This document shows, piece after piece, positions 44,399 to 56,500 of a stretch of 64,000 nt of DNA. Positions within the stretch are counted from its first letter, which is position 1, and every line of letters starts with the position of its first letter. Source of the DNA: Calliphora vicina (lineage: Eukaryota > Arthropoda > Insecta > Diptera > Calliphoridae); assembly GCF_958450345.1 (NCBI RefSeq), contig NC_088780.1, positions 31,643,667 through 31,707,666 on the forward strand, read 5' to 3'. The position numbers and the translations under genes are program-made. The notes beneath the pieces were generated by a model. That model was given only the letters and a program-made list of their open reading frames with translations. It ran no database searches and was not told the origin of the DNA.

Positions 44399-46299
44399 CA
44401 ACAATCCCTAGAGACTGTCGACTTTGGAACCGGGTTAAATAAACTCTTTCATTATGTTTCTTTACTAAATTCAAATAGCGCCAATCTATATAATCCTCTA
44501 ATGCTTTAATATTTTGCCTACTACGTTCTTCTCAGTTATTTCGTCTATTTTTTTTTTAATAACGCCAAAAAGGGCTCAATACTTTATTTCATTTAAAAAT
44601 TTGGTTTACATATTTCACTTAGGTCTAATCCCGCGAAGCCATTCGGCTTGTCTGCAGGATGCAAAAATAAAAATATGGACTGTTGCCCTTGGCCTTCTCC
44701 TGTTTCTCGATCGTATATCTCCAGACGGAGATTTGCTTTGGAATTTTAGGTGGATTGTCTTTTTAAAGCGATCAATGGTTGGTCAGGCTGAGAGACAAAT
44801 CACAGGAGGTCTACAATAACCACTTCTATGACATCTGAACTTCTCCGAATTACATTTATGGAACAGAACCCTTACATTACACAGAAACTCGATTGAACTT
44901 ATCAAAGATTAAGAACATTTGTTAATGATATTCGATTTGGAATAATTTTACGAAATTCTATAATTAACTCATTTAAACGCTTAAGTTTCCCATTTGTTCA
45001 ACCCACCTTTTCAATTTTGTGCAAGTTTATACATTAAATTTCTCTCTATTTGATACAAATGTCAAATAAAAATAAATTAAACAAAAGCGTTAAAAAATAA
45101 ATTTTCAAATTGTATAAATTTTAATTTTAAAAATGTTGAATGAAAGTTAAATCTTTGGAACAAACGGTGATATACATAGTTTGTAAGATTTTATTTATGT
45201 TCTAGCTGTTGGTTAATGCTTTCATATACAATGTCATTTAATACAATCATTCTGTTCTAAAGTTACACAATTTTCACATGCTCAAAATTTTTATATTTTA
45301 TTTGATTTTTATTTCTTATTAATAAAAGTAAACTAAAGCAGCTGATTCATCAAATGCACAATAAATTCAAGTTTGCGAGTCTAAATTGTTGCGCAAACTT
45401 ATCCGAGTTGTGCAAACGAATTTCCATACATTTTTTGACGAGAGTATAAAAATGCACAGATTGCACAGTTTACGAGGCATATAAGCGTTTACATGAGGAC
45501 CCTTATTGTGTTTTACTGGTTTTCCGAGTTCATGAAGGTCGTTCAAATACACACAAAACGATTTCATACCTTTAAACCATTAATTTTTTTTGATACGCAA
45601 TAATTGACTGGCAGCGTTTTAGTCTGCAATAATGTTGCAAATAAATACAACAACGAGGTTGTATTTAGTTTTTTTTTTATTTTGGTTGGTTCGGGAAATG
45701 AAATTGAAAATGTTAGATGAGATTTACAGTGTTGAGACAATACTAGAAACAACAAACAAATAAAACGGAACAATTATGGGGTGTTTTCCGCATTTAATGT
45801 GGCGATTATGTTTCCAAAATAATAAAAAACACCCAACAAACACATTCACAAACTTCCTAATCCTAATTTCTGTTACTTCTTGCAATTTTGCCCAAAGTGC
45901 TGTTGAAGTTGGAAGCCAATTCAAATACGTGTTTACGTTCAGCATCACTTGGTCACATCGCATGTTGGTACCGTCCTCTCTCTCTTTCTCTCGGAACTAA
46001 CTATTTGTTAATGATTTTGTTTTTATTATGAATTTATTTCCGATGTCTTGTTGAAATATAATCTGTTTGTTTTTACTATATAATAAATACATATTTGTGT
46101 AATGTAATTAAATCTTTTTTAATGTTTCTATTAATAGGAGTAAATTTGTTGAAAATGAAAATAAATGAAATTGTAAATGTGAAATGCATTAAGCTAAATT
46201 TTTGATATCCTGTCTTACGACATATGAAAAGTTAAAACATTTAGACTGCAGAATTAGAAGGTTGAAGGGATATATTTTTCGTGTTGATGTTATAACTAT
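44399..46299. other. No gene seen
   Basis: About 1.9 kb of AT-rich sequence. Open frames such as those near 44514-44819 and 45724-46000 have no recognisable domain and no supporting splice structure, so none is called. Confidence 0.4.
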
Positions 46300-46426
46300 C
46301 AGCCCAATTATGAATAAAAATTCCGCGGTAGTTTTTCCCCTTTTCTCATTTATCCTATTCAAATTCAATGGGAAAAAACTCCCGGGGAAAAAATTCCCGC
46401 GGAATTTTTTATTCATAATTGGGCTG
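46300..46426. mobile_element. Small hairpin MITE
   Basis: CAGCCCAATTATGAATAAAA at left and its inverse at right, each continuing into TTCCGCGG, enclose about 70 bases that also pair in part (TTTTTCCCC / GGGGAAAAAA). TAT occurs on both flanks but is too short to call a duplication with confidence. Confidence 0.7.
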
Positions 46427-46598
46427 TATATCTAGCTGACTATAACGTAATAAATAATTGAAATTAGAAATCAATCTTTGAAAAGGAACACAGTGATTGT
46501 ATCAGGCATAAACTCTGATTTTTTTCTTGTAGAACTCTGGTGGTCAATCATTAAAACTTGCAGGACAACCAGACATTTATTGAAAGGGTTTTAAGATA

Positions 46599-47320
46599 CA
46601 GTCAGAGTCAAAATTAAGTATACAGCACGCATTTTCATCTATGTAGTTAAATATTTTAATTATAGAAAGAAATATATAAGTTTGATTAAACTTAAAATTA
46701 AATTTAGAGTTTAATTTTTTATTATTTTAAAAAACTTTGAAAATTAAAATCAATTTCGAGTAAAATTTATGAGAAAAAAAGAAAAGTACCTAAAAACAAC
46801 AGTCAAAATTTAGTAAACAGTTGATGGATAACGCTCTATTTTATATCACCAAAAGCCGAAAATAAAAAGTTTATATTTTGTTGGTCCCCCATTCAGCTTA
46901 TTTACGGCCTCTAGTTGCCTTTTCATAGAGTTTCCAAGATATTCAGTTATATCTTTAGTAATTTCCCCTCTCTTCCGTTAAAGAGGATTCGGAGTTTGTC
47001 CTTAGATGAAATGCTTCGTTTTCCAATATTCCGGTCTAAAATTTCCCACAGGATCTCTATTGGTTTAAAGCCTGGAGATTGCGGAGTTGAATATAAAAGC
47101 TTAGGCACGTTGTACAATAGTCACACCTTAACAATTATTGCGGTGTGCTATGGGTCATTGTCTTTCTGAACGACCCATGGTGTTACAGGACCTAATTTTT
47201 CAGCACTTACTTTCAGATTGTCCTTTAAAATTTGTAAGTAGTCTCGGCTGTTCATTGTAATTGCAATGAATACAAGATTTCCAGGTCCTGCAGCTGACAT
47301 ACAGCTGTCTAAATAGAATT
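46599..47320 (-). pseudogene. Tc1-like element remnant
   Basis: A TA/CAGTCAGAGTCAAAATTAAG end at 46599 resembles a Tc1 terminus. The minus strand from about 47310 to 46860 encodes degenerate GPGNLVFIAI, GPVTPWVVQKDND (second Asp region), PQSPGFKPIEILWEIL (altered PDLNPIENLW) and EYLGNSMKRQLEAV. The other end is missing. Dead. Confidence 0.65.
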
Positions 47321-47379
47321 AGAATTATTGATTAATCTGCTCCATATGTTTCGTGTGAGGCAACCTGTGGTACCTAGCA

Positions 47380-48000
47380 AACTGTGACAAACTGCCCAGT
47401 TAGTGAGTCGTATCAATACATCGTACCGCCGACGATTATTGAAATCCCGAAGAATCCGAAATATACATCACCAGAACCGTCTACATCCGAACGTAGAATC
47501 ATCACCAACATGTGGACGAGTGTTGCCATGATTGAATATTACGGTTTCATTCGTTGCGTTCCGTACAGGTTCCATGTAATGGTCTGGTTTTGTCAGATTT
47601 CAGACGCTCATAGTAGGTAGGACACATTTGCTGTCACCAAATACAGAGAATTACCTTAGCGCCATGGATATATGGCTTTGGTGTCGATTCGGCTGTTTAG
47701 CCGAGCTTCACATACGATCTCCTACGCTTCGGGTTATCATACTGGACCATTGCATGTAATAATTCAGTGCAAAAATGATTTTCTTTTATAGCGTTCAAGC
47801 AGCATTTCAGACATACAAAATCGTCTTTCAAGCTGTCTTAGCTTCAATACGTCTGGTATCCAATTTCCCTGCTTTTAGATGAATCCTGCTACTTGCAACC
47901 GTTTCGAAATTGCTGACTGAGTAGCTCCCAATGATCTTGCAAGCTCTTGTTGAGTTGTACATCAATCTTAATGGAGTAATGCCTCCAATTCTTGGTCTTA
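47380..48000 (-). pseudogene. mariner relic (same family as 42219-43562)
   Basis: DNA similarity to the 42600-43300 region is clear: AAATACAGAGAATTACCTTA, GCGCCATGGA, TTTGGTGTCGATT, GATTTTCTTTTATAGCGTTC and AATTTCCCTGCTTT. Many stops and indels. Fragment. Confidence 0.65.
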
Positions 48001-48025
48001 TCATGGTGGAAAATGTTTCATTTTT

Positions 48026-48575
48026 ATACCCTTCACCTTCGTGAGAAGGGTATATGTATATAAGTTTTTCATTCTGTTTGTAATTTCCACTATAAAGTAT
48101 ATATATTCTGGATCCTTATAGATAGCGGAGTCGATTAAGCCATATACGTCAGTCTGTCTGTTGAAATCAATTTTCTGAAGACCCCAGATATCTTCGAGAT
48201 CCAAATCTTCAATAATTCTGTTCTGACATGCTTTCAAGAAGTTTCCTATTTAAAATCAGCAAAATCGGCTGAGATATAAGGAAAAAACCAGGACAGCCTC
48301 GATTTTTGACCTATATCTGGATTACTAAGTCATTAATATAGACAATATGGATATCTAATGATAGATATTTTAAAAACAAAAAAAATATTTTTAAAATTTA
48401 AAAAAAAAAATTTTTAAAATAATTCGAAATTTTTTTTCCAAAATAAGAAAATACAACTTTGGAAAAAAAAATAAATTTTGTTTACCTAAAAATATTTAAA
48501 ATTTGTATTTTGATGTATAATTTGGTGAAGGGTATATAAGATTCGGCACAGCCGAATATAGCTCTCATACTTGTT
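48026..48575 (+). repeat. mini-me-like repeat
   Basis: Complete-looking copy from ATACCCTTCACCTTCGTGAG to TTCGGCACAGCCGAATATAG and CTCTCATACTTGTT, with the TTCTGGATCCTTATAGATAG core and a short (GTCY)n tract. Confidence 0.65.
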
Positions 48576-49060
48576 GTGATTGTTTTTTCTTATTTATCCA
48601 AAGATTTCTAATAAATTAACACTAATGAAGACGTAATTCGAATATATATATTTCAACAGGGACCTATATTGCTGATGATTTGGCAAAGCAAAGGACAATG
48701 TTTCAGTATATAATGATTTATGAGGCATCTCATTGATGCGCTATCCTTTAAAAGATAACCCTGAGCAGTTGGTTAAAGAAATAAACGAGTAATTACGAGA
48801 ACACGACTTCAACGGTTACAATTAAGGGATATCTGTAACGATGACTGGAAATTGTAAATTTGGTATTCATGCAAGTAGATTAGGATTGCCCATCAATGAT
48901 TTTTGTAAGATTTGGCTAAATGATGACGTTCAAGAGACGCATTTTCATCTCCTGTTCTGCCCTGAAGTTTCAACTGGGAAATTTATATCCTTTCTTATAT
49001 GAATTTCTCGGAATTCATATTGGCATGTGAATATGCGATCAATCTTTTCAATACTTTGAG
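48576..49060. other. No gene seen
   Basis: Nothing recognised between the mini-me-like repeat and the degenerate tandem region. Confidence 0.35.
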
Positions 49061-50110
49061 TCTTAGATCTTTTACTTTAATTTAAATTTAACTTTAATCA
49101 ACCTTAATGAAATCTGTTCGGAAACAAGACAAATACGCTGCTCAGTGAATCTTGAAACGAGTTGATCGACTTTAAATAAATTCTTTGAGAAGCGAAGAAC
49201 AACTATATTTGGACCAGAGAGATATGCTGGACAGCAAACATTCGATCGACCGATATTCATCAAGAAGCAAAGAAAGCCTACATTTGAAATTGGAAAATCT
49301 GCTATCGGAGAATAGCGAATGTTGGAGAGAGTTGATTGATCTTAACGAAATTCGTTTAGGAGCAATTTATTGATTGAGACCAACCAATGTCAACTACCAA
49401 AGCAGGTTAGAGCGTTTATTTGAAATTCATTCAGAAGCGAAGAATAACTACGATTAAGGAATGATTAGCTGGCCAGCAAAAGTTTAAGCCAGTTGATTAA
49501 GAAAATTCTTCCAGGAGTGATGAAGGCCTATTACTGAATTCGGAGCGTATGTTGAAGATATTCGTCCAGGAGCAGAGAAGCCTTATATTATAAATCGGAA
49601 AATCCTTTATGCATGTAGAATAACGAATGTTGAAGAGAGTTGATTGATCTTAACGAAATTCGTCGAGGAGCAATTGATTGATCAAAGTCAACTACCGAAG
49701 CATGTTAGCCAAAGAAATTTGCAGCGCGTTTATTTGAAATTCATTCAGGTGCAAAGAAACCAGCGTCATTCGGTGGCCAGCAAAATATTAAGCCAGTTGA
49801 TAAAGAAAATTCTTCCAGCAGTGAGGAAGGCCGAAATTCCTCCGGAAGCGAAGATGAACTACTAATGGATTTGGAAAATTGACCAGCAAACATTAAATAC
49901 AACTTGATCGACCTTAATTAAGTTTGTCCACGATTGAATCTAGAAAACTACGAAATTTGTCCAGGAACGAATATCCACCTTGATTCAAACACGAAAAACA
50001 GTAAAATATAAGAATTGCGTCCTGTAGTGAAAGTGACTAACGATTGAATACGGAAAACCAAAGAAACACGGTGGCCGAACTTGTCAATATTTGTCTAGAA
50101 CCGTAGAACG
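49061..50110. repeat. Degenerate tandem repeat region
   Basis: Recurring motifs include GTTGATTGATCTTAACGAAA, TTCGT.. AGGAGCA, GAAGCGAAGAA and GCCAGCAAA. The stretch around 49300-49376 recurs at about 49610-49690 (offset near 311 bases). Open frames across it look incidental. Confidence 0.6.
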
Positions 50111-50576
50111 ATTACAATTTCATTCGGAAACCAAGCAAAACACTGTTAAAGCGGACACAATTGTGGTTTAGAATTTACTTTATTTTAACAATGTTTTAAA
50201 TTTTTCAAATCTCAATATTAGAAAAATCATGTATTTTAAATAAAAAAGTAAAAGGCATCATAATGCAAAATTTGCTACAGACCATTTCTATTTAATATAA
50301 ACAAACATCATTTTAAATTTACTTGCGATTTCAATATCAAATAAAACGTGACTTTATTAAATCACATTTTCCACCAACTTCCTTATTTTCTTTTTTCAAT
50401 AGCCTTAAGTATTAATGCTCTTTTAATATTTTCCCGTTGATTAAAAACAACTCATCACATATTACAATACTTTTATTTTTTTTAAATTTATTTAAATCTT
50501 TTTAGTGTTCATAGTATAAAAAGCATAAAAGCATAAAATTATTACATGTAAATTATGAAATACTAAAAATTTTTAA
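50111..50576 (-). other. Downstream flank of the aldo-keto reductase gene
   Basis: AT-rich 3' flank or UTR of the minus-strand gene; no certain poly(A) signal assigned. Confidence 0.35.
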
Positions 50577-53500
50577 TTATTTCTTTTCCTTCTTCTTCTT
50601 ATTATTATTCATGGCTGCCCAGTAGCTTTCAAGTTCATTACCCTCCCAGTTGATTGACTTGGTAAAAACGCTAGAAAACATAAGAAGTAAAGAAAGAAAA
50701 AGGAAGGAAATACAATTAGAAACAAAATAAACAAGAAAATAAATAATATTGCAAATGCAACAAAGTGCAAGCATTAATAAATCATAATAAATTTCTGTAA
50801 ATTTTTATGGGTGATAATGATCATGAAATGAAATGAAAGAAACATTTAGATTTAATGAGTGTGTTTTTCTTTTTGTAAAGAGATTGTAACATAAAACTTT
50901 TCTTTGATTTTTATTTTTTGTGTGTCTATGTCACAGCATAAATCAGTTGGCAGCAGTCAATTATGATTATGCGGCTGTTAAAGTTGTATTAGCAGTTACA
51001 CTGGCAGTGGAATTCTTATAAACTGGCCATAGTTTGATTTGAAAACAAATCATTAAAACTAGGATTAACGACATTCCATTTTGAGTTAACGGTAGATTAG
51101 CTGGTGTCTTGTTATACCCTTCACCTTCGTGAGAAGGGTATATGTATGTATATAAATTTATCATTCCGTTTTTAATTTCTACATTTTTCATTTCCGACCC
51201 TATAAATATATTCTGGATCCTTATAGATAGCGGAGTCGATTAAGCCAAGTCCGTCTGTCTGTCTGTCTGTTGTAATCAATTTTCTGAAGACCCCAGATAT
51301 CTTAGGTATCCAAATCTTCAATAATTCTGTCAGACATGCTTTCGAGAAGTTTACTATTTAAAATCAGCAAAATCGGTCCATAAATAACGGAGATATAACC
51401 AAAAAACCGGGACAACCTCGATTTTTGACCTATTTTTGATCCATATCTGGGTTACTAAGTCATTAATATAGACAATATGGATATCTAATGATAGATATTT
51501 CAAAGTCCATTGCAACGATGTAGATAAGGCTATAGTAAGTTGGACCTACAATGGGTCAAAATCGGGAAAAATATTTTTTAACCCGAATTTTTTTTCATAA
51601 ATCTTTTTTCAAAAAAAAAAAAATTAAAAAAAAAAATTTAAAAAAATTTTAAAATAATTTGTAAAAAATTTTTTTTAAAAAAAATTTAAAAAAAAAATTT
51701 TGAAAAACAATTAAAAAAAATTAAATTTTGTTTACCTAAAAATATTTAAACAAATTTATTTTAAAGTATAATTTGGTGATGGGTATATAAGATTCGGCAC
51801 AGCCGAATATACAGTATTGGCCATAACTAAAGCACCCCCTCAATGATTTTTTTTCATATGGTATTTTTTTGTATAAAATCATAGTTTTAAATATCTATTA
51901 TGTATTATTTTCATTTTTCATTTTCAAAGTTAACCTTTCTTAAGAGGTAACTTAAAATCAAAAAATATTTTAAGGTAGAAAATGAAACGGACAAAACTAA
52001 AGCACCCCTTCAAGGATATACTATAAAAAAAATAAAATTTTGTTAATTTTTTGTTGCAAATCCTTTGTTTTGGATGGCACAAGAACATCTCTTGGCATAG
52101 AATATAATATGTTTTTATGGCGTTTTTCGATATTCCTTCCCAGGCTATTTTAACGGCATGAAATAAATCGTGAAAATTTCCAATCCTTATTTCAACAATT
52201 TTCACGATTTATTTTCATATTAACAATGTGCCACAAGTTCTCAATAGGATTGAGATCGGGAGATTGACCAGGCCAATGAAGAACTAGAATCTTATTGCTG
52301 TGAAGCCAAGTCTTACAAACTTTGGAGGGGTGCTTAGGATCGTTATCCTGTTGGAAGCTCCCTATAATTGACATCTCTTCACTGGCATAAGGCAACATTA
52401 CAGCTTTCAATACATCACGGTACATGAACCGATCCATAATCCCATAAATTTTATGATTTGGCCCAAATTCTTGACCAGAAAAGCAACCCCAGACCATTAC
52501 ATTGCCTCCTCCATGTTTAATTGTTCCTTTGCAATACTTAGGATTCAGTCTTCCTTCTTTTGGTCAGCGTACACGCCTTATTCCAGCGGAACTTTTTAAG
52601 TTGTATTTGGATTCGGCAGGGAACAGTACTGTCTTTAATTTTTGGACACTCCAGTCGATGTGGGCTTTGGCAAATTTCAGTCTAGCTTTCTTGTTCTTAG
52701 CTGATAGAAATGTTTTTTTTTTTGCTGGTCGTCAGCTGAATAATCGGGCTTCTACTACTCTTCTACGGATTGTTCTTTCGCTAACGCATAATCTTAAACT
52801 TGTTCGTACTTGAATAGCTGATGCTGTAGAATCTTTTTGTATTGCTCTTTTGATCAAGGAATCATAATATCGTGTTTTTTTCGCGAACGACCTCCAGAAT
52901 GCAAAGGAGATTATCGACCAGTCTTAAAAAATTTTGAAACGAGCCTGCAAATAACTGATCTGTTAATTGAATATTTTTTACTAAATTCATGTAGTGATAA
53001 GCCCGTCTTCCAGTCTTCAATAACTTTAATTTTAAATTTACTGGAGTACTTGTTCCTTGTCATTGTTTTTTTTCAATAAACTCTATAAAACTTAAATTTT
53101 GCACACTACGTCTTCCTATATTTTTATCTTTTGGAATTTTTAAGTCCATTCATTGTGATTCCCGATAACTTACATTGCAAAGATGCAGTACCGAGTCAAA
53201 TTTTTAAACATCTTATAAGAGGGTGCTTTTGTTTTGTCCGGTGAGTTTTGAGTTTTTATATGATTTACATTTTAAATTAATTTTTAATAAAATTATCTTT
53301 TACCAAATGAATATTAAATGAACATTAACAATATTAATTCCATCAATCTGCCTTCAACCATAATGAGTCCTTATCCAAAACATTCAGTTACACGACTGTA
53401 GGCATTTATCCTTCAGACACCCATGTCTGGCAGATCGTTTGGCCAATTAACAATATTAATAAAATATATACAAAATACATCCCAAAAAAGCCGTTTTTAT

Positions 53501-56500
53501 CAAAAAAATTATGATTTCAAAAAATCCATTGTGGGGGTGCTTTAGTTATGGCCAATACTGTAGCTCTCTTACTTGTTATTATTATTAAGGCATGTTCATA
53601 ATTACAATTCATTAACAATTTTAATTTGAACTTAGTCTATTTACAAATGTTTTCTACGAATTTCTTCCACTCTTCTCTATCTCTTGCTATGTATCGTAAC
53701 TGGTTGTAGGATTTTCGAATCTCTTTAGCTACAGTATTTCTCCATTATGTTTTTGGTTGATCAACGCTTAGAAAACCCTGAGGGTTCCACTCAAGTGCCG
53801 CATGTGAGACCTCAGACTGTTCCTTTCTTAGAGTGTGACTTAGAGCCAACTATATTTACGCTCCTTTATTTCATTTTCAACCTTTCTTTCTGGTTGGTCC
53901 TTAATAGCAAATTGTCAATCGTCATTCTTTGAGGCCACTATATTTTTAAAATATCGCGAAAACCTCTATTGATGAATGTCTGCAATTTTTGAACTATTTC
54001 CCTTGTAAGGAACCATGTTTCGCATCCATATAACAGGAACAGGATGAATTTTACGCAGGCGTCAAATATTCTTAGTTTCGTTGCAAGGTTAATTGTGTTT
54101 GACCTACACACTTTACACAACATTGCATATCTGCCCTTAGCTTTTTTCAGTCGGCTTTCTACATCAAGTTTTGTACCAATATTTGTACTTATAATGCTGC
54201 CTAGATATTCACAACTGTTCACTTCACTGATCACCTGCTCATTAACTGCAAACTGAGATGTGTTCACCGCATTAATTCTCATCGTCTTCGTCTTGTTAAT
54301 ATTAGCTCTTTGTCCTGCTTTTATTGATTCTTCAGTAAGGGAAGTTATGAGGGATAGCATATCTGAATTCCTATTGGAAGATCTACGTCGTCTGCATACT
54401 CTAGATGTGCTAATTTGTTGTTCAATCCCCAATTGAGTTCTACATCCACTGTTTCAACGGCATCAAATATAACATCCATCACAGTTATGTTGGTCTTGTT
54501 GCTTGAGTAGCGAATAACGACCACGATTTAAGTCGCAAGTCATTCGTAAAAACGATGGCAATCAAAAGTTGAAGACAGTTGATCGATATTGATACCAACA
54601 AAACCGATTTGTCCATAAATTTTTACTGTTTGATCAGCTTAAGTTTAAGTACAACACGTGTTAAGGTTAGGTTAAACAGGCTGACATATTTAAGAGTGAC
54701 ACTTTTGGGTTCTTCAGCTTCGATAACGTTGTGATATCTAAAAAGAAATGGTTAAGCTAAACACTACCGTACTCCCTTCAATCATAATGATTCCTTAAAT
54801 AAAACACAATCAGCTACACGACGTGCTACAAAAAGTGCCAACCCAGTGTCTCGCTTCTTTGATCCGATAGGGACGATCAGTGGTAGAAAAGCTGCTTAAT
54901 CTACTCATCCTCTTCCTCATTCTAACAACTTCTGCAGAATTCAGTCAATTTCCCTTCAACCATAATGAGTACTAAACCAAAACATTGAGTTGAACGTAGG
55001 GATTCTGATGGTCATGTCTGACAGATCGTTCGATCATGCGAAAACTGCCAACCCAGCATCTCGATTCTTTGATCCGATAGGTAAGATCAGTGGTAGAGAA
55101 TCTGACAATATATTCATCCTCTTCATCTCATTCTAACAACTTATACAGAATTCAGTCAATCTCCCTTCAATTATAATGAGTCCTAAACCAAAACATTGAG
55201 TTAGACGAACGCAGGCATTTATTCTTCTGACGGTCATGTCTGACAGATCGTTCGGTCATGCAAAAACTGCCAACCCAGCGTCTCGATTCTATGATCCCAT
55301 AGGGACGATCAGTGGTAGGAAAGCTGCTTAATCGTCTCATCATCTTCGTTACTCTAACAACTTATACAGAATTCAATCAATCTCCCTTCAACCATAATGA
55401 GTCCTTATCCAAAACATTCAGTTACACGAACGTAGGCATTTATTCTACTGACGCCCATGTCTGATAGATCGTTTGGTCATCCAAAAAGTGTCAACCCAGC
55501 GTCTCGATTCTCCCTTCAACCATAAGTCATTAACCAAAACATTCAATTACAAGAATGTAGGCTTTTATCCTTCAGACACCCATGTCTGGCAGATCGTTTG
55601 GCCATGCAAAAACTGCCAACTCTGCGTCTCGATTCTTTGGTCCCATAGTTACGATCAGTGGTAGAGAAGCTTCCTAATCTACTCATTCTCTTCCTCATTT
55701 TAACAACTTTTACTGAATTCAATCAATCTCCCTTCAACAATAATGAGTCCTTAACCAATACATTCAGTTACACGAACGTAGGCATTTATCCTTCTGACGC
55801 CTATCTCTGAAAGATCGTTTGATTATCCAAAAAGTGTCAACCCAGCGTCTCGATTCTTTGATCCGATAGGAAAGATCAGTATTAGAGAAGCTGCTCAATA
55901 ACTCAGCATCTTCCTGACAGATCGTTTGGTCATCCAGGTCACCCAGGCATTTATTCTTTTAACGCCCATGCCTGACAGACAGTTTGCCAACCCAGCGTCT
56001 CGATTCTTTGATCCCATAGTCACGATCACTGGTAGAAAAGCTGCTTAATCTTATCCTCCTCTTCCTTACTCTAACAACTTCTACAGAATTCATTCAATCT
56101 CTCGGAATGTGCATCGGAACAATCGGAATTATATTCTGATCATATCGTTATTTAAACGCCTTCTTTATTCAGTAAACAACATTTAAATGCAAAACGAACA
56201 AGGAAGCAACCAAAAATTTTTGGCTCATTTTCCAGCTAGTGTAAACATGCTGATTAGTTCAATGACAATTATAGTTGCAGGCTAAACAAGACAGCCACGA
56301 ACGAACAGCAACATCAAACATTAATTTTAAACAGTTTCAAACTCAAATCAACAACTTTAACAAATCTCTAAAGAAACGACATACTACATTATATAATAAT
56401 ACTTAAGTAAATATTTACTTTCTTTCATACTTAATACTAGTAACATTCATACTTGATACTTAGCAACAACTATTCCTTTCATACTTAAAACAAAAAACAA

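Noticed and set aside
44514..44819. Open frame of about 100 codons
   Set aside because: No recognisable domain, no splice partners, and it lies in repeat-rich DNA.
45724..46000. Overlapping open frames on both strands
   Set aside because: Neither shows a signal peptide, domain or exon borders that would support a gene.
49185..49865. Open frames rich in Leu, Glu and Ser
   Set aside because: They run through degenerate tandem repeats and share no frame from unit to unit.
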